The notes beneath the pieces are model-generated. The model saw only the letters and a program-made list of their open reading frames with translations. It was not told the origin of the DNA and ran no database searches. Shown here one piece after another: positions 32,360 to 43,559 of a stretch of 64,000 bases of DNA (position 1 is its first letter; every line of letters starts with the position of its first letter). Origin of the DNA: Manduca sexta. Taxonomy: Eukaryota > Arthropoda > Insecta > Lepidoptera > Sphingidae. The position numbers and the translations under genes were made by a program. The stretch is taken from NCBI RefSeq assembly GCF_014839805.1, contig NC_051115.1, positions 682,001-746,000 on the forward strand. Reading direction: 5' to 3'.

Positions 32360-32560
32360 AGATGGTTTACTTAGTCACGGCTCGGAGTCAGGAAGTCGGC
32401 GGTGTGATACCCCCGTGCCTCGGAACGCACGTAAAGCCGTTGGTCCTGCGCCTGATCTCTCTCGGATCATGTCTTCACACCGGACTATGAGAAGGAACAG
32501 AGAGTGCTTTGTAGTGCAGACACTTGAGCACTATAATATCTCCTGCCGTGGCTGCTATTC
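32360..32560 (+). repeat. SINE I2 fragment, single monomer
   Basis: Body GTCACGGCTCGGAGTCAGG through one copy of the CCGGACTATGAGAAGGAACA monomer to ATAATATCTCCTGC. Confidence 0.8.
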
Positions 32561-32584
32561 GAAAGGAATCTTAAATAAATTGTG

Positions 32585-32838
32585 TTACCCGCACGAAGCC
32601 GGCTTCGTCCGCGTGAAGTTTTCCGGGATATTTTTTTTTTTTTTACTTACTTGATATGTATCGTTATATTATGATCATATTACACAAAATCATTATAAAT
32701 TATAGTCTATGTGTTATTCTGATGTATAACCAATATTACTGTAAAGTTTCATCCAAATCCGTTCAGTAGTTTTTTCGTGAAAGAGAAACAAACATACATC
32801 CATCCTCACAAACTTTCGCATTAATTTAATATCTCGCT
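32585..32838 (+). repeat. LINE-type 3' end (family H)
   Basis: CGAAGCCGGCTTCGTCCGCG, a T-run, then TTCATCCAAATCCGTTCAGT and CAAACATACATCCATCCTCA. No coding remnant. Confidence 0.65.
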
Positions 32839-32893
32839 TGTATCTAAAGGTTAGGTAGACTCAAATAGTATTTACAGAGTACATGATAATTTA

Positions 32894-33085
32894 CTAGCGA
32901 CCCGCCCCGGCTTCGCACGGGTGCAATGCTGACTATTTAATGGATGTTATTATTATACATATAAACCTTCCTCTTGAATCACTCTATCTATTAAAAAAAA
33001 CCGAATCAAAATCCGTTGCGTAGTTTTAAAGATTTAAGCATACAAAGGGACAGAGAAAGCGACTTTGTTTTATACTATGTAGTGA
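32894..33085 (-). mobile_element. Non-autonomous Helitron F, internally deleted
   Basis: Both termini are intact (reverse strand TCACTACATAG and GGCGGGTCGCTAG). About 100 bp including the second GGCTTCGCACGGGT unit are missing. Confidence 0.8.
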
Positions 33086-33334
33086 AGACTTCTTCATGTT
33101 ACGGTAAACATATCGCTGTATCGAGCACCCTTTATTTCGCTATTTGATTGTATTGGATTTCTCTTAAAGTTCTTAGTATACGCTATCTTATAGTTAAGTT
33201 TAATTCTGTTAAAGTTTTTTGAAATGACTAATGTATAAAGTCATTTTTATAATACAATGTATTCGCGACTCCGTTTACCTATAATACGTATTCCGAAATA
33301 AAACCCCACTGCTTTAGATAAGTTTATTATTTTT

Positions 33335-33475
33335 TCCGCTTCACCAATATATATTTGCATGCTGTAGTCTCCTATAGTTGAAAAGGCACGTCACATTCTT
33401 AATTGTAAAAATGATACATTGTTTTTATTATATGCCGTGTATCCTTCGTTGGAGGTCCTTAAATAAATAAATAAA
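33335..33475 (+). repeat. Repeat R, LINE-like 3' end
   Basis: CATGCTGTAGTCTCCTATAG, GGCACGTCACATTCTTAATT and TTGGAGGTCCTTAAATAAAT. Collinear with 20995. Confidence 0.6.
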
Positions 33476-33734
33476 ATGTTAATATTTTACTGGATTTATG
33501 TATCTTTGCACCATCTTATTTCATTTAATGGTTTCTACATTTTCTTATAACAATAAACTTAGTAAGCAAAGATTATATTAAAATTTGCGAACACATTGAT
33601 ATAGTAGGTATTATAATGTAGGATATTTAACATTGTTGCAATAGCCTGCCCTTTTAATACAGTCAAAAATAAACCATTGAAACTGTAAGCTATACTATAA
33701 GGATAACGAAAGCCCAGCAATCAATATTAATATC

Positions 33735-34190
33735 CTCAAACCATATTATATACCACCCTAACCGCGCCACACATTCGTCCTTTTCTAACACACGCGTCGC
33801 ATATCCGAGCGAAAGAGACAGATATGCGCCACGCATTCACCCTCGAACCCCGCCCGTAGGCGTTGGTAGGCCACGAATACCGGTCGGCGGACAAAGAAAA
33901 AACTAACATCGGGACAAAAAGGTCCCATTCCAGAGGCGAAGCACCGCGGACGAGGCTGCAAGGAGTATTATCCTTGTCTGCGTTCAAAAAAGGAACTCAC
34001 CCCAATTAGTTCCACGTTTAAATGGACTGTGAACGTACTGGCTGACTGAAACAGTGCGCGAAAAAGTGAATCTAGGCATAAACTCATTGTGTGTGATTTA
34101 AAAAAAGAATTGACAATTTCACTTGAAGCCGGACAGTGACAGTGTTGTTTTTTTAAAGTGCTTTTTTATGGCCAGTGCTTGGTATGTTTG
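33735..34190 (+). promoter_or_regulatory. GC-rich unique block, possible alternative cnc promoter
   Basis: Repeat-free block, GC-rich at about 33757-33970 (CGTCGCATATCCGAGCGAAA), followed by leader-like sequence (GAACGTACTGGCTGACTGAA) and a GTATGT donor-like site at 34182. A transcript from here splicing to exon 6 could initiate at the in-frame Met codon in that exon. A reverse GGTGAGT donor-like site near 33995 leaves the opposite strand open too. Purely a candidate. Confidence 0.3.
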
Positions 34191-34529
34191 GAATCGATTT
34201 TGTTTTTTTTATTGATATTGGTTTTAATCGATTAGATTTTTATTTATTTACCTTATGTATTTGAGTTCTAGTATTTGGCGAGGCACATTCTTATAAAAAC
34301 GTATTACAATACCAATTATATGAGATTTGTATTACTGCTGCGAACGGACTTCTTTTACTAATTATTAGTTAGGCCTTCCGTCTACAACGCTGGCGTATTA
34401 CATTTGCGGGTCGATAGACCTCAATTGATGTTAGTCTGTAATCTCCACGGTTAAATTCTCATATCAACTATATAAGCTTTGGAATTCTAAACTACTGCTT
34501 TTGCTACTGTTTAGGGCTGCTGGAGCAGT
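34191..34529. other. Intron 4, nothing firm
   Basis: AT-rich. Vague SINE A-like words (TAGTTAGGCCTTCCGTCTAC) near 34370 may be a decayed copy. Confidence 0.35.
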
Positions 34530-34680
34530 AAGGAAGGGTCTATATAAGCCGATTACTACCGGCTTCCCTTTATATAGAATTTATCATTATAACGACTTAC
34601 AGACTGCATTAATGCATTAGTACCTATATGTTGTTGGGTTTCTTTGAAGATTTCATCCTTCGCCATTGCTGTGGTTAGCT
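34530..34680 (+). repeat. Repeat D
   Basis: GCCGATTACTACCGGCTTCC, GCATTAATGCATTAGTACC and TTCGCCATTGCTG. Roughly 300 bp from an inverted copy. Confidence 0.65.
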
Positions 34681-34989
34681 ATCATTAGGAGAGCGAGTTA
34701 CTCGTCTTATCTGTCATATAAAGTGCAATTAAACAAATCTTAATAAATTTTGTTTCATGTGATCTCTTAAAAGTAAAGATTATTTATGATTTTAAAGTAC
34801 CTAAAATTAACCATATTTTCTATTTTATTGCTTAGACTATTTATTACAATTGCCGATATTTTCTATGACCTAAAATTACCTATAATTTAAATTTTTGTTA
34901 GACACCCTTTATCATTTTGGTACATAAGTCGTGGCTGGTTGTAACTCACCAAATTGAATGAATAGTACAAGCTTAGTATCTACTAGTGG
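34681..34989. other. Intron 4, nothing recognised
   Basis: AT-rich spacer between inverted D copies. Confidence 0.4.
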
Positions 34990-35150
34990 TTAAAGGTAAA
35001 ATATTCCAAAGGGAACCCAACACATATAGGTACTAATGCATGTATACGGTCTACAAATCGTTCTAATGATAGATTTTACATAAAGAGAAGCCGATATCAA
35101 TCGGGTATAGATCCTTCGCCCCTAGTATCTATCCCTTGCTGGGTCTGCTA
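34990..35150 (-). repeat. Repeat D, inverted
   Basis: Reverse of the D order: AAAGGGAACCCAACACATAT, CGGTCTACAAATCGTTCTAA, GAAGCCGATATCAATCGGGT. Confidence 0.7.
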
Positions 35151-35165
35151 CTAAGAGGGTTATAA

Positions 35166-35424
35166 ATAAAATAATATCAGCCCTGTATATACTGTCCCAC
35201 TGCACGGGTCTCTACTACTGAGAGATTAGGCCTTAGTCTTAGCTGTAGTGCGGGCAGACTTCACACCCTCGAAAATTCCTATAGAGAATTTCTCAGGTAT
35301 GCAGGTTTCCTCACGGTGTTTTCCTTCGCCGTTAAAGCAAGCGATAATTCACTAATACACACACAATTTTAGAAAAGTCGTTTGTGTTTTGATCCTGCGG
35401 ACATTCGTCTCGTCAGTCCGACTA
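35166..35424 (-). repeat. SINE A, head-truncated
   Basis: Tail AATAATATCAGCCCTGTATA to ATTCGTCTCGTCAGTCCGAC, ending before the A box. Confidence 0.85.
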
Positions 35425-35499
35425 AGAGGGTTAGGGAAAGGAATATTTAAATAACAAAAATATATCGTTTTGGAGCGCCATTTTGCCCGCGTTAAAGAT

Positions 35500-35655
35500 C
35501 TTTCTCGATATAACATTCGTATACATTTTGCCGGGATAAAGTAGACAGTGTGGTAATCCAGTATGCATTCTATATATGTGAGAAGTTTCATCTAAATACG
35601 TTCAGCGGTTTTCGCGTTTAGTTTTAACAAACATCAAAACTTTTGTATTTATGAT
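35500..35655 (+). repeat. LINE-type 3' end (family H)
   Basis: GCCGGGATAAAGTAGACAGT, TTTCATCTAAATACGTTCAG, then TTTTGTATTTATGATAATAA. Confidence 0.5.
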
Positions 35656-36009
35656 AATAACAAACTGATTAACTCAGAATCTTTACATAAAATACAATTG
35701 TAACATGCTGATGTATGTTCATTAAGTATAGATATTGAAGAATATTTAATATGGGGGTCTTTGTTAAATTAAAAAAAACAGAAGCCAAAACCATAGTATT
35801 TAGAATCTTTGTATATATGTTTGAATCTTTGTATTATAGCATGGTCATCAAGTAGTAAGCAAATAAATTGTGCAAATATGGAATTACATACCAGCAGAAC
35901 AGCTTTAACTTGTTAATAAGATCTTGCAAACCTTAATCCACGTTTTCATATGATTTTAACTTTATAATCAAAAATACGAAAATTTTACATGACATTGCAT
36001 CACGCAAAA
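35656..36009. other. Intron 4, nothing recognised
   Basis: AT-rich; no repeat or exon recognised. Confidence 0.4.
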
Positions 36010-36150
36010 ACTACTGCATGGAATTGAATGCGGTTTTCATGGATTTATTGCTAGGTCTTAACTTATAATATAGGCTCTATATTATCCCGGGAAAATGTAT
36101 AGCGGGACTTTTTCCCGGAAAAACTTTCAAGCCGACGGAGTCCGAGAAAA
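36010..36150 (+). repeat. LINE-type 3' end fragment (family H)
   Basis: TATAGGCTCTATATTATCCC, AATGTATAGCGGGACTTTTT, CCGACGGAGTCCGAGAAAAA. Diverged. Confidence 0.5.
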
Positions 36151-36236
36151 AGTATTATTTTAAAATATGTCGTCATTATCTCGTATAACATTTGATCTTA
36201 ATTATTTATAACGGTCAAAGAAAACATCACACAAAC

Positions 36237-36522
36237 CTTACCTTAGAATTATTTAAGAACGCATATACCTATGTGTAGTCTGACTGCAGTGGAGCGTGGT
36301 GGATTAAACTCTCTCAGGGGCCTTATTCTCTATCTCGCACGTTATTTTGACAGTGCGTAACAAGCACGTAACACAACGCATCATGTTTAGGACTATAGAA
36401 ATTTGGCTTACAGAATACCATTCCACGCACATTTATCGGAGATAACATGACACGGCCGCGTTACGCGTTTACACTATCATACAGAATAAGGGGCCCAGTA
36501 GAGGCCCAGCAGTGGGACAGTA
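36237..36522 (+). repeat. SINE A tail split by a MITE
   Basis: SINE words GAGCGTGGTGGATTAAACTC (to 36317) resume as TAGAGGCCCAGCAGTGGGAC (from 36499). CAG is present on both sides of the insert. Confidence 0.75.
36318..36495. mobile_element. MITE T (178 bp)
   Basis: Ends GGGCCTTATTCTCTAT and ATACAGAATAAGGGGCC are imperfect inverted repeats flanked by CAG. The interior is rich in paired words (CGTAACACAACGC, CCGCGTTACGCG). No ORF. Only one copy here. Confidence 0.75.
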
Positions 36523-36920
36523 TACAGGGTAATTTCGACATAGCGTTACTAAATGAAACCACATACTCGTCTTCATCTTTGCTGACATTGTGCTAAAAAT
36601 TATCTATGAATAACTAATATTTTCACGAAAAATCCTGGTTTTAGTTTTCAGATATTTTGGTAATTTTGTAGTTTAATGCGAGTTTGGCGTGAGTGTATTT
36701 CTGACTGAAAGTATTATATTGCCACTGCGACGAATTTTCTTAGAGTAGTAGTAGTGGCATTAGGGCGCGTTAAATTAAAATTACGTTTTATTAATATTTA
36801 CTTTGTTAGAAACTTACACTTTATTTTACATCTACGTCTCAAGTAACCTATTGTAGTGTTATTTCCAAGTAGATAAGTATGTGGTTTCATTTAGTAACGC
36901 GATGTCAAAATGACCCTGTA
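36523..36920 (-). mobile_element. MITE C, full length
   Basis: Starts TACAGGGTAATTTCGACATA directly at the SINE A tail and ends AATGACCCTGTA. Same orientation as the intron 2 copy. Confidence 0.85.
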
Positions 36921-36934
36921 TACAACAGTGGCTA

Positions 36935-37075
36935 AGGCACCATATAACCTTATTCCTACTGCTTTCCTTTATGTAGTGACTAATTAGCATTAGATTTGTA
37001 GACCGCATTCGTTCATTAGTACCTATATATTGTCCGTTTCCCTTACGGCTACTTTCATCATTCGCCACTGATGCA
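36935..37075 (+). repeat. Repeat D
   Basis: TTAGCATTAGATTTGTAGAC, CGCATTCGTTCATTAGTACC, TTCATCATTCGCCACTGATG. Confidence 0.65.
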
Positions 37076-37262
37076 GGACGGGTATATGTTGCTGTTTTGC
37101 TGGGCATGGACCTCTGTTCTGGTGTGTTCATTTTGAGGTCCCGGAGCTTCACCAAGGTGCAGATGGAGACATGGGGGTTTTAGCCGGTGAAAGTCCGCCA
37201 TACCCTGCATACCATTAGTAGGTAGGGATCCAAGAGGATTTGCCCCAAGAAAAAAAAAAGGG
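37076..37262 (+). repeat. Repeat J with A-rich end
   Basis: GGTCCCGGAGCTTCACCAAG, GGTTTTAGCCGGTGAAAGTC, then AAGAAAAAAAAAAG. Better preserved than the copy at 2330. Confidence 0.6.
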
Positions 37263-37435
37263 CATGGACCTCTAGAGTTTAGGCATTCTCTCCGCCACTG
37301 TAATGTGGGTTGTGTTAGTTATATTTGAGGATAGATTTATACAAACTGCACTCTTTATCTATACTAATGTAAGCTGAAGAGTTTGTTTGAGTGCGTTTAT
37401 CTCAGGAATTACTTAACTGATTTTTTTTTCACTTA

Positions 37436-37744
37436 TAATAATATAATATCAGCCTCTGTATTAAATACTGTCCCACTGCCGGCCTCCTCTACTACTGAGA
37501 GGGATTTGGCCTTAGACCACCACGCTGTAGTGCGGATTGGTAGACTTCACACACCCTCGAAATTCCTATAGAGAACATCTCAGGTATGCAGGTTTCCTCA
37601 CGGTGTTTTCCTTCACCGTTAAAGCAAGACATAATTCACAAAGAATACACACATAATTTTAGAAGTTAGAGGTGTGTTGGGTTTTGAACCTGCGGACATT
37701 CGTCTCGGCAGTCCATTCCACAACCAACTAGGCTATCGCCGTTC
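37436..37744 (-). repeat. SINE A, nearly full length
   Basis: Tail ATAATATCAGCCTCTGTATT through head (reverse GGCGATAGCCTAGTTGGTTG). An S-like fragment (GAAGAGTTTGTTTGAGTGCG) precedes it at about 37374. Confidence 0.88.
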
Positions 37745-37967
37745 TTTAGTAATAGGAAGCTACATTACTCCTATAGAACTATCTAGTTTATTTTTATCCC
37801 AGGAAAATGTTTTCAAGTAAGTGCACCAAGCGGCAAAAGCTAGTGACAAATAATTGTTAAATAATATTAGTAACTTATACTACTTTGGACTCGTATTTCT
37901 AAATCTTTTTTGGCCATTCTATTCAACAGTTAAGGCATATTACATTTTTTTAATCGTTTATTACACT

Positions 37968-38250
37968 GGTAGCAGGTCTCTCATATGAGAGTCCGCCTGG
38001 GTAGATACCACAACGTCTATTTCTGTCAAGCAGCAGTGTGTAGTCACTGTTGTGTTCCGATTTGAACATTGTAGCCAGTGTAACTACTGGACATAATAAG
38101 ACTTAACATCTCATGTCTCAGGCGAGCGCAATGGAATACCAAACAATACTTAGTAATTCAAGGTGATGGTGTTTCTACTGTTTATCGGTCGTATCGCTTA
38201 ATATCAGGCGAACAGCAAGCTCGTCTCATCATTCAAAATAATAAAAAATG
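37968..38250 (+). repeat. Repeat B, near full length
   Basis: GGTCTCTCATATGAGAGTCC, GTAGTCACTGTTGTGTTCCG, GCGAGCGCAATGGAATACC, ending near AATAATAAAAAATG. Confidence 0.82.
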
Positions 38251-38689
38251 ATGTTTAATTGGCGCTGTTTCGTCATTTACTAACTTCAAATAATATAATA
38301 GTTAGAAACATAGAGTATTATTATAGATTTAAATATATTTTTTTCATGAAGAACAGGAAACAGTTACACATATAAAAGTAAAGAATAAAATTACACAAGT
38401 ACTGCATTAATAAATATGTAAGCACCACTGTTCACAAATTAAGAAATATTAAGGGCTACAAAAATCAAAATAATTTGAAAATCAGTGTATGGGATTCAAA
38501 ATTCGAGTCGCGTATAAAAGACATCAACGCGCATTTGCACCAAGAGCAGAGATGCACTTTTTATAACATGTAAAAGAAGAATTGGAGGTATTTAATTCTA
38601 TATAAAAAGAAAATTGTAATACCAAACTGAGATATTTTAACAGGTCTGATCTTTGTTAGAGTAAAAGTTTTTAAATTTAACTATAGCTT
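38251..38689. other. Intron 4, nothing recognised
   Basis: AT-rich; no element identified. Confidence 0.4.
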
Positions 38690-38885
38690 AAGAAAGCAGG
38701 AAAGAAATTTATTTTGCAAAAAACCCAAAGTACATACATATAAAACAAACAAACAGACAAAAAACACATAAAACTATGTTTGTTACGAAAAAAGCTTAAA
38801 CTCAGCAATATGCTGGCAGTAAAGCGCTGGGCTTCCGTTAAGCCGTTTGTTTGCTGATGCCACTGAGACCAAAAAACTCTGCAAA
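38690..38885 (-). repeat. Repeat P, LINE-like 3' end
   Basis: Shares AACAAACAGACAAAAAACAC, AAACTCAGCAATATGCTGGC and GGGCTTCCGTTAAGCC with 63590-63765. On the reverse strand it ends in an A/T-rich 3' terminus. This copy lacks the U2 fragment. Confidence 0.7.
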
Positions 38886-38979
38886 AAATAAATAAAAATA
38901 TTTTATCCATTTAAAAAAAACCGTGCACAAATGTTGCCAATTCCTTAAGAGGTCAAATTGGCCGTGAGGAAACCTACAC

Positions 38980-39175
38980 ACACCACGCATATACGCATAT
39001 ATCCCCGAAGGGGAATGCGGAGGCGTAACCAGGGCACCCACTTTTCGCCAAGTGTCATCCCATGATGTGATATAGCAAGCCTATCGCCATATCGGGCACA
39101 AATTCTAGACTTTGGCTGATACTGAACAAAAAACCCAAATATCACTTCCTAACCCAGGATTCGAACCCACCGAGA
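38980..39175 (-). repeat. SINE I
   Basis: Reverse-strand copy: CCCGAAGGGGAATGCGGAGG, CCATGATGTGATATAGCAAG, GACTTTGGCTGATACTGAAC, CCAGGATTCGAACCC. Head beyond the B box is missing. Confidence 0.85.
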
Positions 39176-39855
39176 CAGTGTACAAACCTAGTAAAAAATA
39201 AACGCGATTCGAAGAAGCCAAGCTTCAATCATACCACTTACCACCGATAACATCCGAGTAAATCGATTTCATATTGTCAAGGGAGTGTGTGCAATATTTT
39301 GACGTGAGACTTGACTTATTGATCGATCGACGTCACTTGGGACTGCGCTTTGGCGTCACAATGAAATGCTTATCTCGTGAGATTTGCTATAATACACACT
39401 AATGGCTTGTATCTATTTATTTAATAAAATTAAGACGCAAAACAAATTACAATCAAAATTAAAACTAATTATAAAATATACAAGCATAAAAACTAGATTG
39501 TATTCCTAAACATTGCGCCCTTATACTGGTTAATTACTTAAAGTGCGGACTAAAATAAATTAAGATTATAAGATATATCCATGATCAAATGACTTTTTGT
39601 CATAGCCTAGGTTATATTAATCAATGAATCCACTGCAATTGTTTGAGTAGTATTGCCGTTAATAAACACAGTATCTAATCTATTTAACTATATGATAAAA
39701 TTTTAAAATTAGCTCATCCGAAACTGACCATATTGGATATGAAAATGTTGATTGCTCGTAGCACACAGAGAGATCACGGTCTGAGTTAACATATAGGCTT
39801 TTAACCTGGAAAATATAAAGCAGTAATTATTCCCAGGTAAGTGACTCACGCGCAG
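39176..39855. other. Intron 4, unassigned
   Basis: Contains CGATCGACGTCACTTGG near 39325; otherwise AT-rich with no recognised repeat. Confidence 0.35.
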
Positions 39856-40085
39856 CCGCGGGTACAACCTAGTCTCTTCCGACGTCATTGAAATTCAGAG
39901 CGAACACTCAATACAATTTAAAAATAAAAAATGTAACGTCAACCCACGCGTCAAAGCTTTCAAGAGGTTAAAAAAACGATACTTACAAACCGGCGTCGGC
40001 GTGGGAGTGTTTAATTTGAAAATGGAATTCCGCCATTTTGGATTTGTCCTGCTCGAAGGATCAACTGTCAGTTATACAATACTTA
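39856..40085. promoter_or_regulatory. Small GC-rich unique block
   Basis: CAAACCGGCGTCGGCGTGGG and CCGCCATTTTG (40030-40040, YY1-like on the reverse strand). Possible regulatory patch. Confidence 0.25.
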
Positions 40086-40244
40086 AATAAATCAGTTTAT
40101 ATTTAGTATTAATATATCACATACTTTAACTAAATATATAACTTAGGCAAAAAATATACAGATTGTTTAATTATATATCACTTTTACAAGATACATAGGT
40201 ATTACCTTTTAATAAGACGAAAATAAGGGTTATTTAATTTTTTC

Positions 40245-40482
40245 ATGCGTGCACGGCGAAGTGGCCCCTATCCACCTGATGGTAAGTGGAGTGGGGTCCA
40301 ATAGACTAGCAACTTACGAGAGATGATTACCCCTCGACAGTCGACACAATTATGCCGGCCTGTTAGAATCTATGCACAGGCTGATCTCAGAGCGTGACAA
40401 CTTACGTGGGCCACTGTGGTTTTAACACCTTGTTTACGGTCGCTATCCGGGCGGATATTAAATATATCCTACCACCAGCAAA
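40245..40482 (+). repeat. Repeat K, most complete copy
   Basis: GTGGCCCCTATCCACCTGAT, GAGATGATTACCCCTCGACA, GGTCGCTATCCGGGCGGATA, CCTACCACCAGCA. Confidence 0.8.
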
Positions 40483-41149
40483 ATTAGGGTAGGCAGTTAT
40501 ATTTCGTGTGAGATATTGTAATAATTAAAAAAAATATATACATTGTCTTTTCACTTCAGGCTACAGGAAGCTTTTTATTACAATTATTTATACCAATATA
40601 GAAAGATCGCGTCTGTAGTTAGTATGCTATTCGAACAATATATTTGCGGACATTTTTTATAATGTCCTTGATTTTAAGTTTTTCATGAAATGACAAGAAT
40701 TTTTCTTACTCTTTTCCCCTTGACAAACGATGTCTTATTTATTTATTTAATAACATATCAGTGACACATGCATCTAAAAACACAAATAATAATACAAATT
40801 TTGATACTTATAAAGGTATGCTCAGCATTCTCACACAAATAACATCTAGATAGAATTACAAATTAAAATAAAATAAGAAAATACTATAATAAACGCAACA
40901 GAGCCTCATTTCGGGATTAAAATGACTGGATGCGAATGAGTTATGGTATAAAAAATAAATTAAATGTATTTTTTATTTCTCAAAACAAAATCTGCCTGTA
41001 ATTTTTTTTAAATTGATTTTGATTTTCATTATAGTTCGTATCTTTAGTGGTAGAGCTTTTTATATCAAAATAAACATACTTATACATTTTAATATGATCT
41101 CTAAATAAGCATCATTAAAATTTTAATATGCAACATAAAATGCAATTAT
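40483..41149. other. Intron 4, AT-rich, nothing recognised
   Basis: No repeat, exon or RNA recognised. Confidence 0.4.
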
Positions 41150-41665
41150 TATAATCGATACCAAAATCTGACCCGCCATCTTGTAAGCCACGAGGGAAAA
41201 ATTTCTACGAAATTATATACATGGCTCGTCAAAGAGTCCGACCGACGAAAACCGCCAAAAAAACAACACCACGGTCTCACGAAAGGAGCGACCGGTTCGA
41301 AATTTAAAAATGATTCAAATTAAAAAAATTATACTCGCATCTCTTTCCGACACCGCGCGCTGGAAAGAGAACGCGGCTCCAATTTAAATTTGGAATGCGT
41401 TGAGGACGGAACGCGTGGCAAACTTAAATTTACCGTCGCGATGGCGCTTGTTTCTACGAGCGTGTGTCAGAATGTATGCAGTATGGTTAGTTCCAAATTT
41501 AGCCGCACGTAAAGGTAATTTTGTCGAATTAATTTAAGTCAAGATGGCGGTGTATTAATGGAGGAAGATTGGCACAATTGTTTTTATTGATATTGATGGA
41601 CCGCGATTGGTCACGGACCGATCAGTTACAATTATGATTCGTTTGGGTTTATATATAACGTGTAC
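41150..41665. promoter_or_regulatory. Unique block with YY1-like, CCAAT and TATA-like sites
   Basis: Reverse AAGATGGCGG (41173-41182), AAGATGGCGG (41541-41550), CGCGATTGGTCACGG (about 41598) and TATATATAAC (about 41650). GC-rich core with CACCGCGCGCTGG. TTTAAATTTGGAA-type words recur. It is the best candidate for a second internal promoter or enhancer in intron 4. Confidence 0.38.
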
Positions 41666-42036
41666 ATAAGTTAATATGTATTTATGTCATGATTTAATGT
41701 AGGTTTGGAGATATAATGGAAAGTATAATATATTTGGTGCACGAATCGTATAGTACATGCGAAAAATCGCCTTCTAACTGATATATGTATAGAATATGAA
41801 ATTTTACTTTAAAAAAATCTCTTTTAATCGAATTTAAAGCTTAAATTATTAACTATTTACAAAACTATATTAATTAGATAAAAATGGAAGATTATCGGTC
41901 ATTTTAACGTTGGAAGAAACTATAATATAATCTATTAGTCGCATAAGCGAATATAGATGATCTATGACAGGTCAAGATACATCATAATAGTTATAATTAA
42001 AAGTTACGTTTATAACTAGGAATATTTCCAGACATA
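41666..42036. other. Intron 4, AT-rich
   Basis: No recognised element. Confidence 0.4.
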
Positions 42037-42284
42037 TACTGCCGTGCTTAGCTCAAAAGCGGTATCTCAAAAAATCAAAATCTTGATTTATGTCGTCAGA
42101 TAGCTTAAAGAAATACCCATCCAATGAACTTACCTAAATAACGGTGTCTTGTTTAGAACTTTTTAAAAAAAGCTTAAAAGAGTTTCTCTATCTCAGTTTT
42201 ACATAAAACTATATTTACAAAACTTTGATTATCTCTAAATAAGGTTTCCCTGACATACCGCTTTTGCGCTTAGCACGGCAGTAT
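42037..42284. mobile_element. MITE L, full length (248 bp)
   Basis: Terminal inverted repeats of about 30 bp: ATACTGCCGTGCTTAGC then CAAAAGCGGTAT, mirrored at the right end with two mismatches. No ORF. A truncated second copy lies at 54245. Confidence 0.85.
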
Positions 42285-42505
42285 AGTGCTAGAGGTAAAC
42301 TTAATAAAGTAAAGCATAATGTTTGTCTGTTGTACCATTTCAAAGACCTGTGACTTTTAATATGAAATATGAACGCGGCGATAACAATTTATCAACATAT
42401 GATTACAACTAACGATTGATATTAATATTATTGTGTAGAATTTGGGCACGTAATTAAAACGCTTGGTGATAAGTGATCACCGCTTATTCGCAGTAGTATG
42501 AGTGA

Positions 42506-42682
42506 TTGTTTGGTATTCCACTGCGCTCGCCTGAGACATGAGATGTTAATTATTATGTCCAGTAGTTACACTACAATATCCAAACCGGAACACAACAGTG
42601 ACTACACACTGCTTGACAGAAATAGACATTGCGGTGGTACCTACCCAGGCGGACTCTCACATATGAGAGATCTAATACCAGT
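42506..42682 (-). repeat. Repeat B, 5' half
   Basis: TTTGGTATTCCACTGCGCTC through CTCTCACATATGAGAG. A tRNA-like fragment (CCCGGGATTCTACAGAACCA) adjoins to 42745. Confidence 0.8.
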
Positions 42683-42745
42683 AATTTTTGGTCCAACCCG
42701 GGATTCTACAGAACCACGCCACCGAGGTAGTACAATACAAGCTTG

Positions 42746-43082
42746 ATATTAAATATCAATATAATCAGTAACTATCCCTATCCACCCCACTCGACAGTAC
42801 GTCACCAGACCAAAAAGACTACGTATCACAAATTAAACGAAATCCACGCAAAAAACAAACAATAGATCGAACGGATATGACATTGATCGGCCTCAGTCAT
42901 TGTCAAGGGCGCGACAAAGGATTATGCAATGGTTGCTAGTTGTTCGATTCGTATGGATTGAGAAATATATTCTTTAATTGACGTTTAAAAAAAAAAAGTC
43001 TTCGGGAATTTAAATTTGGAATGTATTAGATTGGAATAACGATAGAAATTGGTAATGAAATGTTTTTATTTTTATTTATATT
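42746..43082. other. Intron 4, unassigned
   Basis: Contains GGGAATTTAAATTTGGAATG near 43004, a word also found at 41376. No repeat family. Confidence 0.35.
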
Positions 43083-43295
43083 GCACTAAAGTGACCCCAC
43101 TGTACTTGGTAATTGGGGTCCAATAGAATGTCGACTGATGAGAGATGATTACCCCTCAGCAGTCGACACAATTATGCCTGTTGGAAACGGGTATACAGGC
43201 TGATCCTGGAACGCGAAATACGTGGGCTACTATGGTGGGTTTTGACACCTTGTGTACGGTCGCTATCTGGGCGGATATAAAATATATCCTATCAT
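43083..43295 (+). repeat. Repeat K
   Basis: AAGTGACCCCACTGTACTTG to GGCGGATATAAAATATATCC. Complete apart from small indels. Confidence 0.8.
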
Positions 43296-43559
43296 GTATC
43301 ATAGTATACATGTTCTATTTTATTTTATAGCCAATATTAAAAATATTAAGCTATGTCCCAAATTTATAAAGCAAAATATTATATACAGTGCAATAAACAA
43401 CAACTGCCGATAGAAACAGAAATTTAATAAAAAACTTATTTTCAATTTTCGAATAATCTTGTTTGTCTAACTGCCAAATAGGGAAACACAAAATGGAAAA
43501 CCATTCAACACAAATTTAACACGAAAATCTAATTTCCTCGTATGTTAAAAATAAAACAT

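Noticed and set aside
33736..33987. 83-codon reverse-strand ORF near a donor-like site
   Set aside because: No domain recognised; explained by GC content of the block.
34168..34181. ATG before the GTATGT donor as a coding first exon of a cnc isoform
   Set aside because: It would leave phase 2 at the donor, incompatible with exons 5 and 6; only an untranslated exon would fit.
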